64,000 nucleotides of DNA from Ramlibacter sp. (GCA_021323335.1 JAJTCN010000001.1:124001-188000); one strand, 5' to 3'; positions 8,616-17,259 are shown, counted from the first letter of the stretch. Numbers and translations are program-made. The notes: generated by a model from the sequence alone, not told the origin.

Positions 8616-9586
8616 TCGCTGATCTTCAGGCCGGTGGTGCGCACGAACGCGCTCCAGCGCTCGAACTCCTGGCGAGCGTGGCGCTCGGCGCCGGGACCGT
8701 CGGTGGCCATCACCTCGAAGCCGCCGGCGGTCAGCTTGCCGTGCACTTCCGGCGATTGCAGCGTCTCGCGGAAGGCTTCCGTCAGCTTTTGCACCGTCTC
8801 CGGCGGCGTGCCCGAAGGCGCGAAGATGCCGATCCACGAATAGGCTTCGAAGCCCGGGAAGCCGGATTCGGCCACCGTCGGCACGTTCGGCAGGTCGGCC
8901 AGGCGTTTGGCGCCCGTCACCGCCAGCGGCGTCACCTTGCCGGCGGCGATCTGGCCCTTCAGTGCCGCATAGCTCAGCAGCGTGATCTGGGAGGTGTCGC
9001 TCAACACCGCCTGCACCGCCGGGCCGCCGCCGGCATAAGGCACGTGCAGCACGGGGCTGCCGGAACGGCGCTTGATGTCTTCCATCACCAGCTGGTTCAT
9101 CGAGCCGATGCCCGTGGACGCATAGCTGAACCTGGCCGGCTGCTTGCGCGCTTCCTCCAGGAAGCCGCGCAGGTCCTTGGACTGCACCGACGCGGAAGCC
9201 GCGATCACCAGCGGGAAGCGCACGGCCAGCGTGATGCCCGTGAAGTCCTTGAAGGTGTCGTAGGGCAGCTTCGGCTTGGCCACCGCGTTGATGGCGTGGG
9301 AGTCGAAGCTCACCAGCAGCGTGTTGCCGTCCGGCTTGGATTTGGCCACGTAGTCGGTCGCCAGCTGGCTCGACGCGCCGGGCTTGTTCTCGACGACCAC
9401 GCTGCGTCCCAGGCGCTTGGCCAGCTCCGGCTGGATGATGCGCGCCGTGATGTCCGTGCTGCCGCCGGGAGGGAAGGTCACCACCAGCCGGACCGGCGCA
9501 TCGGATTGCGCCAGCACCGGCGCGCCCATGCCCATCACCACCCCCGCAGCCAGGATTTGCCGGCGCGTCAAACTGCTGTCGTTCAT
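8612..9586 (-). CDS. Bug/TctC-family periplasmic substrate-binding protein
   Basis: 324 residues. An N-terminal signal with a twin-arginine start (LTRRQILAAGVVMGMGAPVLA) precedes the mature start VRLVVTFPPGGSTDITAR, the hallmark opening of Bug receptors, and the family features VVVENKPGAS and VPYAGGGPAVQAVL follow. Bug proteins bind carboxylates or amides with high affinity and work with TctAB-type transporters or as sensors. No TctA or TctB gene is in the window. It sits between the TPP enzyme gene (19 bases upstream) and the VOC gene (overlapping), so the ligand is probably the substrate or precursor of those enzymes. Confidence 0.92.
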   Translation of the reverse strand: MNDSSLTRRQILAAGVVMGMGAPVLAQSDAPVRLVVTFPPGGSTDITARIIQPELAKRLGRSVVVENKPGASSQLATDYVAKSKPDGNTLLVSFDSHAINAVAKPKLPYDTFKDFTGITLAVRFPLVIAASASVQSKDLRGFLEEARKQPARFSYASTGIGSMNQLVMEDIKRRSGSPVLHVPYAGGGPAVQAVLSDTSQITLLSYAALKGQIAAGKVTPLAVTGAKRLADLPNVPTVAESGFPGFEAYSWIGIFAPSGTPPETVQKLTEAFRETLQSPEVHGKLTAGGFEVMATDGPGAERHARQEFERWSAFVRTTGLKISE

Positions 9587-9605
9587 CGTTCGTCCTTTCC
9601 TTGCA

Positions 9606-11291
9606 TCAACCCATCCACTGGCTCACGGGCACCGCGGTGTCCTGCAGCGGCTGCGAAATCACGTCCACCAATGCGGGTCCGTCGTGCGCCAGCGCCGCCT
9701 GGATGGCGCCGTGCACGTCCGCCGGATCCTCGACCCGCCAAGCCTTCACGCCGAAGGCCTCGGCCACGCGGGCGTGGTCGGTGCGGTCGAAATCGACGGA
9801 GAAATAGCGCTCGCCGTAACCCGTCTTCTGGCTGGCCTTGATCCAGCCGTACACGGCGTTCGAGAACACGATCATCTTCAGCGGCACGCCGCGCCGCACG
9901 ATGGTTTCCATCTCGCCGCAGGTGAAGCCGAAGCTGCCGTCGCCCATCACCGACACCACCATGGCGTCGGGGCGGCCGAAGGAGGCGCCGACGCCTGCGG
10001 ACATCGAGAAACCCAGCGCCCCATGGGCGCGGTTGGTGATGAAGTGGCGGCCGGCCTCGGGTGCATCGAAGTAGGCCGAGAAGTACGGGCAAGGCGTGCC
10101 CGGATCGGCGACCACGATGGAGCGTGCGGGCAGCAGCTTGTTGAGCGCATCGACCACCCGTTCCGGCTTGATGGGGCGGTCGGCGGATTCGGCCAGGCTG
10201 GAGAAGAAGGCGTGCTTGGCGCGGCGGGCCTTGGCAACGACGGCACGGCCATCGATGGCATCGGACGGCCGGAGCGCGGACCGATCCTTGACGGCTGCAC
10301 CGAGCGCGGCCAGTCCCAGCTTCGCGTCGCCCACCAACGCCACGTCGGTGCGGTAATTGGTGGCGATCGTCATCGGGTCGACGTCGAGGTGCAGGATGGT
10401 CACGTCGCGGGCCGGCATCTTCCAGTGCTCGGTCGTGGTGGAGCCCGCGCGCGCGCCGATGAACAGCACCAGGTCCGCCTGCGCGATGACCTCGCGCGTC
10501 GCCTCCACGCCGCCGTTGGTGCCGATCACGCCGGCCAGCAGCGGGTGCGACCCCGGCAGGCTGCCGTTGCCGCTGACCGAGGTGCACACCGGTGCGTTCA
10601 GCATCGTCGCGAGCGCATCCAGTTCCGCCATCGCATCGGCGATGACCACGCCGCCGCCGCAGACGATCACGGGCGCCCGCGCCGCCACCAGCCGCTGCGC
10701 GGCGCGCTCCACTTCGGCCGGATCAGGGGCGGACCGGTACGCCGGATACACGTCGTGCCCCGGTTGGGCCCACACCTCGGCGGCATCGATCTCGTGCTTC
10801 TGCACGTCGTAGGGCAGGGCGATGTGCGTGGCGCCGGGCCGGCCGGTGGTCATGGCGCGAAAGGCGCTGCGCACGGCGTGCGGGATCTGGTCGACCCGGT
10901 CGATGCGGGTGTTCCACTTGGTCAGGGGCGCATACAGCGCCTGCTGGTCGAGCTCGGTCAGCGGGAATTTCCCGCGGGCGCCGACCGAAACGTCCGACGT
11001 GATCCCCAGGACCGGGATGGACGACTCGTTGGCCTCCACCAGCCCGGGCAGCAGGTAGGTGGCGCCGCCCCCGCTGGGGCCTTCGCAGACGCCGGGCTTG
11101 CCCGTCACGCGGGCGTAGGCGTCGGCCATGTAGGCGGCGCTGCGCTCGTCGCGCGTGAGGATGTGGTCCATCCCGTGGTCGAGCCGCGCGAGCGCGTCGT
11201 AGTAGGGCAGGCTCGTGTCGCCGCACAGGCCGAAGATGTGCTTGACGCCATTGAGCTGCAGCATTCGCACCAGTGCGTCGGCGCCATTCAT
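9606..11291 (-). CDS. Thiamine-pyrophosphate enzyme of the acetolactate synthase-like family
   Basis: 561 residues. The start ATG 11291 has an AGGA ribosome-binding site. The N-terminal pyrimidine-binding domain has the catalytic glutamate in RDERSAAYMADAYARVTG, followed by a central domain with VCGGGVVIADAMAEL. The C-terminal pyrophosphate domain carries the TPP motif GDGSFGF...NAVYGW. This is the family of acetolactate synthases, benzoylformate decarboxylase and related 2-oxo acid enzymes. The usual acetolactate small subunit is absent, so biosynthesis is unlikely. As the first gene of an operon with a Bug protein and a VOC protein it probably decarboxylates or ligates a 2-oxo acid in a catabolic route. 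The exact reaction is unknown. Confidence 0.85.
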   Translation of the reverse strand: MNGADALVRMLQLNGVKHIFGLCGDTSLPYYDALARLDHGMDHILTRDERSAAYMADAYARVTGKPGVCEGPSGGGATYLLPGLVEANESSIPVLGITSDVSVGARGKFPLTELDQQALYAPLTKWNTRIDRVDQIPHAVRSAFRAMTTGRPGATHIALPYDVQKHEIDAAEVWAQPGHDVYPAYRSAPDPAEVERAAQRLVAARAPVIVCGGGVVIADAMAELDALATMLNAPVCTSVSGNGSLPGSHPLLAGVIGTNGGVEATREVIAQADLVLFIGARAGSTTTEHWKMPARDVTILHLDVDPMTIATNYRTDVALVGDAKLGLAALGAAVKDRSALRPSDAIDGRAVVAKARRAKHAFFSSLAESADRPIKPERVVDALNKLLPARSIVVADPGTPCPYFSAYFDAPEAGRHFITNRAHGALGFSMSAGVGASFGRPDAMVVSVMGDGSFGFTCGEMETIVRRGVPLKMIVFSNAVYGWIKASQKTGYGERYFSVDFDRTDHARVAEAFGVKAWRVEDPADVHGAIQAALAHDGPALVDVISQPLQDTAVPVSQWMG

Positions 11292-11430
11292 GGTTGTCCT
11301 GAGGGGGAATTGGTCGGAGTGTGTTCGAGTGTACTCAAGCGCCGCGCGCACGGGTCGCGGTTCCAGGCCCCGCGCGCGCCGCGGGCCACTGGCGACGTGG
11401 CGGTGATGCTTGCCGCGAGTCTGGTTCAGG

Positions 11431-11691
11431 TCACTTCGCGGACTCGTCCGTTCGTCCGTCCCGCGCCTGCTCCTCCGCCATCGTCCTGACCCTCTCGGCG
11501 ATGGAGTCCGAGATTTCGTTTAGCAAGGCAACCTGCTGCTCCAGGTCCGCCATGCGTTCTGTGCTTTCCGCACGACCGAGCGCGTCGATCAGCTCGCGAT
11601 TGGCTGCCTTCAACTCCTGCTGGACAGAGGACAGTTGATGCAGGAGGTCGACGATGGAGTTGGACTGACGCAAGAGTTTCCGTTCACGCAA
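11431..11691 (-). CDS. Small coiled-coil hypothetical protein
   Basis: 86 residues, almost entirely one amphipathic helix with heptad spacing (LLHQLSSVQQELKAANREL, then MADLEQQVALLNEI). No signal or membrane segment. The only start codon giving the whole helix is a TTG at 11691; the next ATG would leave just 40 residues, so the start is uncertain. It lies upstream of the TPP enzyme on the same strand, 139 bases away. The function is unknown. Confidence 0.45.
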   Translation of the reverse strand: MRERKLLRQSNSIVDLLHQLSSVQQELKAANRELIDALGRAESTERMADLEQQVALLNEISDSIAERVRTMAEEQARDGRTDESAK

Positions 11692-11721
11692 TGCAGACGC
11701 GGGTCATGCAGCGGAGATCCG

Positions 11722-11985
11722 CTACTCCAGCGGCGCCGGGCGAGAATTCCTCGTCTCTTCCAGGTACGGAGCCACGCTGTCCGATCCATGGCCGCTGCGC
11801 GCGCCTGGCGGCGATGGCGATGGCGATGGCGGTGGGGACGTGGGGCGTTCCTGTTCCCGCTCCTGGCGGAGACCGGCGAGCTTGCCCATCAGCCGCCGCA
11901 ACAGCGTGCTGGGGGGGCGCGCAGGTGGTTCGCTCGGGTGCGCGCGCCCCTGCGGTTCACGCCGATTCATCTTCGGAGTATTCAT
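11722..11985 (-). CDS. Possible proline-rich hypothetical protein
   Basis: 87 residues from an ATG at 11985 without a clear ribosome-binding site. It is basic at the start and ends in a Pro/Ser stretch (PTSPPPSPSPSPPGARSG). The Ser-Pro part is encoded by a short hexamer tandem (GATGGC three times on the + strand, 11813-11830). It is flanked by two other small leftward genes. It could be real but has no family signature. Confidence 0.25.
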   Translation of the reverse strand: MNTPKMNRREPQGRAHPSEPPARPPSTLLRRLMGKLAGLRQEREQERPTSPPPSPSPSPPGARSGHGSDSVAPYLEETRNSRPAPLE

Positions 11986-12083
11986 TCGCCGGCCAGTACG
12001 CCCTCGTCGCCGCACTGGATCAAGCAGAGCTTGAAACACCGGTAACCGGATTGCGCCATGCGTGCGCCAGCATCGAGGTCAGG

Positions 12084-12308
12084 TCACGGACCGAGGGGAC
12101 GGCGGTCCATGAACGTCATCGCTGTCTCGAACAACGCGCGGGTTCGCGCCTCCAGCGCGTCCACCCGGACTTTCAGCAAGGCGGTCGCGACGGCGGGAAC
12201 GTTCGCGGATCGAGCTTCCGCCAGCTGCCGGGCGGCGAGCTCCCATTCCTGCCGTGCGTCGTTCCACTCCTCGAGCGCGGTGACGAGTGCAATGCTTGAA
12301 GTGTCCAT
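12084..12308 (-). CDS. Small helical hypothetical protein
   Basis: 74 residues. ATG 12308 is preceded by a strong AGGGGAGG ribosome-binding site. The product is a long charged helix (VTALEEWNDARQEWELAARQ) followed by a second helix ending FETAMTFMDRR. There is no signal peptide. Together with the other two small frames it forms a short leftward run between the TPP enzyme operon and the divergent Bug-Rieske operon. The function is unknown. Confidence 0.5.
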   Translation of the reverse strand: MDTSSIALVTALEEWNDARQEWELAARQLAEARSANVPAVATALLKVRVDALEARTRALFETAMTFMDRRPLGP

Positions 12309-12453
12309 TCGGCCTCCCCTGGCTTGCCAGCGTAGGCGCCTGCGCCCGCAACGGGGGTCCGTGCAGGCGAAACACATCATTGCAGATGCAACCGGACCAT
12401 CGGAATTGCCCACCGGGAAACCCCGGTGCGAAATCTTGCGCCGCCGGAAAACA

Positions 12454-12470
12454 ATGGAAGGAAATTCCAT
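12454..12470. promoter_or_regulatory. IclR-type operator candidate ahead of the Bug-Rieske operon
   Basis: Six-base arms ATGGAA and TTCCAT are separated by 5 bases. The inner 15 bases have the form TGGAA-N5-TTCCA, the arm pattern of the E. coli IclR box (TGGAAATNATTTCCA). It lies 17 bases upstream of the Bug start at 12488, a position where a bound protein would affect initiation. An IclR-family regulator is encoded 4 kb away (16399-17259), making it the obvious candidate. Confidence 0.5.
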
Positions 12471-12487
12471 TTTCAGACAGGTCGCCC

Positions 12488-13456
12488 ATGCCCACTCGCC
12501 GCTCCGCCCTTGCCCGCCTCGCCGGCACCGCTGCCGCGTTCTGCCCCCTGCCGCTGCTGGCGCAGGACGACAAGACCGCCATCAGGCTGCTGGTGGGCGC
12601 CTCGGCGGGAACCGACTTCACGGCGCGGCTGGTGGCCGAGAAGCTGCGCGATGCGCTGGGCCGCCCGGTGGTCGTGCTGCAGAAGCTCGGGGCGGGCCAG
12701 CGGGTCGCCCTGAATGAGTTGCAGAAGTCCGCGCCGGACGGCCGCACGCTGATGCTGGTGACCAGCGCGCCGTTTTCGATCTACCCGCACATCTACACCA
12801 AGCTCGACTACGACCCCTTGAAGGACTTCACGCCCATCGCCGGCGTGTCCGCCTTCGACGTCGGCATCGCCACCGGGCCCCTCACCGGCGCGCAGAACAT
12901 GAAGGACCTGGTGGCCTGGCTCAAGGCCAATCCCCAGCAGGCGATCTATGGCTCGGCGCCGGGGACCGGCTCGCTGTCGCATTTCGTCGGCATCTCGCTG
13001 GGCCTGGCGCTGGGCCAGCCGATGACGCACGTGGCCTACAAGGACAGCCCGGTGGGCCTGCTGGACGTCTCCAGCGGCCGCCTGCCGATCATGATGACCG
13101 GCCTGTCCGGGATGATCGAACTGCACAAGGCCGGCCGCATCCGCGTGATCGCCTCTTCGGGCAACGCACGCTCCCCGCTGCTGCCCGACGTGCCCACCAT
13201 GCAGGAAGCCGGCATCAACGTGAACACCACGTCGACGGTCGGCATCTTCGGGCCGGCGGGCATGGCGCCGGAGGTGGTGCGTCCATTGACCACAGCGATC
13301 ATGGCGATCGCCGGCACGCAGGAGTTTCGCGAGAAGCTCGCGCCGTTCAACGTCTTCCCCAAACCCTCCACCCCGCAGGAGCTGATGGCGACGCTCCAGG
13401 CGGAAAACAGGCAGTACGCCGGCCTCGTGAAGGCCAGCGGCTACACCCCCGAATGA
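12488..13456 (+). CDS. Bug/TctC-family periplasmic substrate-binding protein
   Basis: 322 residues. A signal peptide (PTRRSALARLAGTAAAFCPL...LLAQ) precedes IRLLVGASAGTDFTARLVAE, which replaces the common VPFPPGG opening with VGASAGTD. That variant is shared with the three tandem Bug proteins at 19949-22859 (VGAASSMDATAR, IGAGASVDAAAR, VGAASSMDFTAR), so the four form one subfamily. Other shared blocks are KLDYDP-DFTPIAG and GSLSHFVG. It starts 17 bases after an IclR-type palindrome and ends 16 bases before the first Rieske oxygenase. The likely ligand is the aromatic acid handled by that oxygenase. Confidence 0.92.
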   Translation: MPTRRSALARLAGTAAAFCPLPLLAQDDKTAIRLLVGASAGTDFTARLVAEKLRDALGRPVVVLQKLGAGQRVALNELQKSAPDGRTLMLVTSAPFSIYPHIYTKLDYDPLKDFTPIAGVSAFDVGIATGPLTGAQNMKDLVAWLKANPQQAIYGSAPGTGSLSHFVGISLGLALGQPMTHVAYKDSPVGLLDVSSGRLPIMMTGLSGMIELHKAGRIRVIASSGNARSPLLPDVPTMQEAGINVNTTSTVGIFGPAGMAPEVVRPLTTAIMAIAGTQEFREKLAPFNVFPKPSTPQELMATLQAENRQYAGLVKASGYTPE

Positions 13457-13472
13457 TGAAGGAGTCCTTGTC

Positions 13473-14798
13473 TTGAACGCACCAGTCGTGGGCCAAGTGG
13501 CCAGCAACTCCGAGGCGATGACCCGCGTGGGTCCCGGCACCGTGATGGGAGACCTGATGCGGCGCTACTGGCTGCCGGCCCTCGGGTCGAGCGAACTGAA
13601 GGCCGACGGCGACCCGGTGCGCCTGATGCTGCTGGGCGAGAAGCTGATCGCCTTTCGCGACTCGCAGGGCCGCGTCGGCGTGATGGACCATCGTTGCCCG
13701 CACCGCTGCGCCTCGCTGTTCTTCGGCCGCAACGAGCACGACGGCATGCGCTGCGTGTACCACGGCTGGAAGTTCGACGTGGAGGGCAACTGCCTGGAGA
13801 TGCCCAACGTGCAGAACGGCGACGAGCTGCGCGGCAAGGTCAAGGCCAAGGCGTACAAGACCGCGGAGCGCGCGGGGCTGGTGTGGGTCTACATGGGACC
13901 GCAGGACCAGGTGCCGCCGCTGCCGATGCTGGAAGCCGCCATGGTGCCCGAGGGCGAAGCCAGCGTCCGCTTCGTCCAGCGCGCCTGCAACTGGCTGCAG
14001 GCGCTGGAGGGCGACATCGACACCTCCCACTTCGGCTTCCTGCACGCGGGCCATGCGCAGCCGGACGACTTCCAGGAAGACCACCCGATGCGGCACACGG
14101 TGACCAACCGCGCGCCGGAGTACCACGTGAGCGACACGCCCTGGGGCACGAGCTATGGCGCGTACCGCGAGGATGCCGATGGCCGCATGTCCTGGCGCGT
14201 GGCCAACTTCCTGTTCCCCTTCTACACGCAGGCGCCCAACTCCGACTTCATGACCAACGTGGGCGTGCGCGCCTGGGTGCCGATGGATGACGAGCACACG
14301 ATGGTGGTCATGCTGGGCTGGAAGAAGTCGCCCGGCGCGTACACCGGCATTCCGCTGAAGAACGGCCAGCCGATCCCGGGCTTCGCCCCCGCGGTCGACT
14401 ACCTTCCGAACACCACCGACTGGCACGGCCGCTGGCGCCCCAAGGCGTGTGCCGAGAACGACTACGAGATCGACCGCGACGCCCAGCGCAGCAACGAGAT
14501 CTTCACCGGCATCCGCATGGTGTTCCTGCAGGACCAGGCGGTCACCGAGTCGATGGGCGCGATCACCGACCATTCCTTCGAGCACCTGGTGCCGAGCGAC
14601 CAGATGGTGGCGCGCACGCGCCGCCGGGTGTTGAAGGCGGCGCAGGCGTTGCGCCAGGAGGGCACGCTGCCGCCCGGGGTGACCGACCCCGAGGTGATGT
14701 GGGGCGCGCGCAGCGGCTCGTTCCACACGCCGAAGGACGCGAACTGGCAGCAGGCGTACCAGGAGAAGCTGGCGGGCGCGACGCGGGTGCCGCGCTGA
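13473..14798 (+). CDS. Rieske non-heme iron oxygenase alpha subunit (phthalate 4,5-dioxygenase type)
   Basis: 441 residues from a TTG start with AAGGAG 8 bases upstream. The Rieske [2Fe-2S] ligands are C75-P-H77 and C94-V-Y-H97 in the CxH...CxxH pattern. The catalytic iron region is NWLQALEGDIDTSHFGFLH. Length and layout match single-subunit class IA oxygenases (phthalate 4,5-dioxygenase, phenoxybenzoate dioxygenase, O-demethylases), which take electrons from a PDR-type reductase such as the one at 17322-18302. It forms a two-gene operon with the Bug protein before it and converges on the carboxylesterase across a repeat hairpin pair. Hydroxylation or dealkylation of an aromatic carboxylate is likely; the substrate is not visible. 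Confidence 0.9.
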   Translation: MNAPVVGQVASNSEAMTRVGPGTVMGDLMRRYWLPALGSSELKADGDPVRLMLLGEKLIAFRDSQGRVGVMDHRCPHRCASLFFGRNEHDGMRCVYHGWKFDVEGNCLEMPNVQNGDELRGKVKAKAYKTAERAGLVWVYMGPQDQVPPLPMLEAAMVPEGEASVRFVQRACNWLQALEGDIDTSHFGFLHAGHAQPDDFQEDHPMRHTVTNRAPEYHVSDTPWGTSYGAYREDADGRMSWRVANFLFPFYTQAPNSDFMTNVGVRAWVPMDDEHTMVVMLGWKKSPGAYTGIPLKNGQPIPGFAPAVDYLPNTTDWHGRWRPKACAENDYEIDRDAQRSNEIFTGIRMVFLQDQAVTESMGAITDHSFEHLVPSDQMVARTRRRVLKAAQALRQEGTLPPGVTDPEVMWGARSGSFHTPKDANWQQAYQEKLAGATRVPR

Positions 14799-14808
14799 AG
14801 GAGTGCAT

Positions 14809-14893
14809 GCCGGGGTTCGCTGCGCGAAACCCGGCCTACGGGCAATCGCCTTGCCAAACCGTAGGTCGGGTTCGGCGCAGCCGACCCCGACGG
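14809..14893. repeat. Pair of REP-like hairpins between convergent genes
   Basis: Two related stem-loops lie back to back in opposite orientation. One covers about 14810-14834 with arms CCGGGGTTCG and CGAAACCCGG. The other covers about 14865-14891 with arms GTCGGGTTCGGC and GCCGACCCCGAC. GGCCTACGG and CCGTAGGTC flank them as an inverted pair. This GTAGG-(T)CGGGTT...GCGC pattern is the look of dispersed extragenic palindromes in proteobacterial genomes. It fills the space between two convergent stops and could also limit read-through. Confidence 0.6.
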
Positions 14894-14895
14894 CG

Positions 14896-16380
14896 TCACC
14901 GCGCGTAGAACCGCTCCAGGAAGTCCAGTTGCGGCCGCCGCCACGCCGCGCCCGGCCGCACCGCGTCGCCCAGCACCAGGTGGTTGTCGTCGCTGGCGCG
15001 GTACGCATCCCAGCGCGGCACGCCCGACGTGTTCGGGTCGCCGTGCGTCGCGAACGCCACCCAGGCCTTGCGCATCGCCTGCGACAGCGCCGCGTCGGTG
15101 GCGTCATGCTCCGCCGTTTCACCGGGCGGCGCCGCGTCGACATTGCCGAAGGCATGCGCGACTTCCTCGCCGTGGTGGGGGCCGTCGGCCTGGTCCGGCC
15201 GGCGCCGCTCGAACAGGTACTTCCAGGTGCGCGGCTCCAGCCGGCTCATGCACTGCGCCAGCAAGCGCGTGCCGTAGTTGAACTGGGTGTCGGCGAACAT
15301 CTGCGCGACGGCCGGCCGCGCTTCGGCGTCCGTGCGGGCGGGGTAGAGGGCGGCAGCCTCGCCGGCCGCCGGACCGAAATTGGTGTCGACCTGCGCGTGC
15401 CAGGCATCCAGCGTGTCGATCGGCCAGGCCCGCGTGAGCAGCGTGCCTTCGTCGGTGTTGCTGCCCACGATCAGGGGCATCGCGTGCATGCGGCCGGCCT
15501 GGAACGCGGGGCGCTCGTCTTCCGGCAGCAGCCAGCCGTCGCGGATGGGCCGCAGCATGCGCGGCGTCGTGAGGCCGCGCACCGCGGGATTGAATTGCGT
15601 GGTGCGTGCCAGCACTTCCTGCACGGACAGCGCGCGCAGCGCATCGATGTCGGCGTGCCAGGCCCGCCCGGCGCGCTCGGCGTCCTGCAGCGTCGCGAGG
15701 GGCCGCCCCGTGCCGGGACTGTGCAGGATCGCGCGATCGAAGGCGCCCTTCGCCGCGGGCGCCGCCAGCAGCAGCGAAATCGACGCCGAGCCTGCCGACA
15801 CGCCGAAGGCCGTGATGCGCGCCGGATCGCCGCCGAAGCTGGCGATGTTCTCCCGCACCCAGGCCAGCGCCGCCAGCTGGTCGAGCAGGCCGTAGTTGCC
15901 CGACACGCCGTGCGCCGACTCCCGGCTCAGCTGCGGATGCGCGAGGAAGCCGAACAGGCCGCTGCGGTAGTTGAGCGTGACGACCACGGCGCCCTCCGCG
16001 GCGAGGCGCGCCCCATCGGTGCGCAGGTCCGACCCGCTGCCGGCAGTGAAGCCGCCGCCGTGCAGCCACACCATCACGGGCAGGGCCGCGTCGCGGCCGA
16101 CGGCGGGCGTCCAGACGTTCAGGTAGAGGCAGTCCTCGTCCTGCCGCGGCGCGCGCAGCCTGGCATTGCGGGCCTGCGGAAAGTCGGGGCCGAAGGCGAG
16201 CGCGTCGCGCACGCCGTCCCGGCGTGGCGCGGGCCGGGGTGGACGCCAGCGGTTTTCGCCCACCGGCGGCGCGGCGTAGGGCACGCCCAGGAAGACCGCG
16301 CCGTCGCCGGATCGGCGGCCGCGCAGGTGGCCCTCGTCCACGGAGACGGTGACGAAGTCGGTGGCGGGCATGGGATGCAT
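14896..16380 (-). CDS. Type B carboxylesterase
   Basis: 494 residues. Carboxylesterase/cholinesterase family marks are present: FLGVPYAAPPVGENRWRPP near the start, EDCLYLNVW, the oxyanion hole HGGGF, and the nucleophile elbow GVSAGS (GxSxG). The catalytic His probably lies in HGEEVAHAF near the C terminus. There is no signal peptide, so it acts in the cytoplasm. It is the last gene of the leftward operon LigB-type dioxygenase - reductase - IclR - esterase, 18 bases after the IclR stop. Hydrolysis of an aromatic ester before ring oxidation is a reasonable role. An alternative start 9 bases downstream (MPATDF) is possible. Confidence 0.88.
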   Translation of the reverse strand: MHPMPATDFVTVSVDEGHLRGRRSGDGAVFLGVPYAAPPVGENRWRPPRPAPRRDGVRDALAFGPDFPQARNARLRAPRQDEDCLYLNVWTPAVGRDAALPVMVWLHGGGFTAGSGSDLRTDGARLAAEGAVVVTLNYRSGLFGFLAHPQLSRESAHGVSGNYGLLDQLAALAWVRENIASFGGDPARITAFGVSAGSASISLLLAAPAAKGAFDRAILHSPGTGRPLATLQDAERAGRAWHADIDALRALSVQEVLARTTQFNPAVRGLTTPRMLRPIRDGWLLPEDERPAFQAGRMHAMPLIVGSNTDEGTLLTRAWPIDTLDAWHAQVDTNFGPAAGEAAALYPARTDAEARPAVAQMFADTQFNYGTRLLAQCMSRLEPRTWKYLFERRRPDQADGPHHGEEVAHAFGNVDAAPPGETAEHDATDAALSQAMRKAWVAFATHGDPNTSGVPRWDAYRASDDNHLVLGDAVRPGAAWRRPQLDFLERFYAR

Positions 16381-16398
16381 GGGTCCTGTGCGTGGTGC

Positions 16399-17259
16399 TC
16401 AACGCCGCCCGAGGGAGGGCGTCGGCGGCTCCGTCGCCAGCCGGCGGCGCACTTCGGCGGCCAGGTCCACCAGCCGCTTGCCGTTGCGCTCCATGACGGC
16501 CGTGGTCTGCGCGCTCGCGTTGCCCTGGGAGTTGAAGGCCATCAGCGTGCGGCCATCGGTGTGCACGAACGGCACCGCCACCGAGCTGGTGGTCTTCTGG
16601 AAGGTGCCTGCTGCGATGCAGAAGCCGCGCCGGTCCACCTGCTCCACCGCGTCGTCGAGCTCGCGCTGCAGCTGCGTCCATTCCTTGCGGTAGTGGTCCT
16701 TCAGTTCGTCGTACAGGCGCGCGCGCTCCTGCGCCTGCATCGCGGCGATGCAGGCCCGGCCCATGGCCGTGCGGATCAGCGGCACGCGGAAGCCCACGCG
16801 CTGGCGCCGGTTGGGATTGGCTTCGCCCAAGGCGTATTCGAGGTAGAGGACGCTCAGGCCTTCGTGGACGCCGAGTCCGACGTTGGTCTTGCTGCGTTCC
16901 GCCAGGTCTTCCATCAGCGGCCTCGCGATGGCCGGCACCGGCATGTTCACGAGGTAGGGGTAGGCCAGGGTCACCACGCCGGCGGCCAGCTCGTACTTGC
17001 CGAACTCCGGCAGGTAGCGCAGGTAGCCCAATTGGGTGAGCGTGAACGTCAGGCGCGACACCGTGGGTTTGGGCAGGCCGGTGGCCGCGGCGATCTCCAC
17101 GTTGCCCAGCAGCTTGCGGTCGAACTGGAAGGTGCGCAGGATCGCCAGCCCCCGGGCCACGGCGTTGTTGAAGCGCGGGTCCTCGTCCTCGGTCTTGATC
17201 TGGATGCCTTCGGAATAGTCCGGCAGCACCGGCTTGTCCTTGCGGCTGGGGCGCCCCAC
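16399..17259 (-). CDS. IclR-family transcriptional regulator
   Basis: 286 residues from a GTG start with a GAGGAGAGG ribosome-binding site. The N-terminal winged helix (about 25-95) reads NNAVARGLAILRTFQ then VEIAAATGLPKPTVSRLTFT and YLRYLPEFGKYELAAG, the usual IclR pattern. The C-terminal effector domain includes the GLSVLYLEYA and IRTAMGRACIAAM blocks. IclR proteins sense small aromatic or organic acids and bind short palindromes; a TGGAA-N5-TTCCA site precedes the Bug-Rieske operon at 12454-12470. It sits between the reductase and the esterase, making it the local regulator of aromatic catabolism. Confidence 0.9.
   Translation of the reverse strand: MGRPSRKDKPVLPDYSEGIQIKTEDEDPRFNNAVARGLAILRTFQFDRKLLGNVEIAAATGLPKPTVSRLTFTLTQLGYLRYLPEFGKYELAAGVVTLAYPYLVNMPVPAIARPLMEDLAERSKTNVGLGVHEGLSVLYLEYALGEANPNRRQRVGFRVPLIRTAMGRACIAAMQAQERARLYDELKDHYRKEWTQLQRELDDAVEQVDRRGFCIAAGTFQKTTSSVAVPFVHTDGRTLMAFNSQGNASAQTTAVMERNGKRLVDLAAEVRRRLATEPPTPSLGRR

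Noticed and set aside
11325-11345. GAGT-GT-ACTC symmetry upstream of the TPP enzyme
   Set aside because: The arms are only four bases and the flanks mismatch, so an operator call is not justified.
9384-11489. A 701-codon open frame on the plus strand
   Set aside because: Antisense to the TPP enzyme; the product is a His/Arg/Gly-rich artefact.
11813-11830. GATGGC hexamer repeated three times
   Set aside because: Too short to be a meaningful tandem repeat; it only encodes a Ser-Pro run in a doubtful frame.
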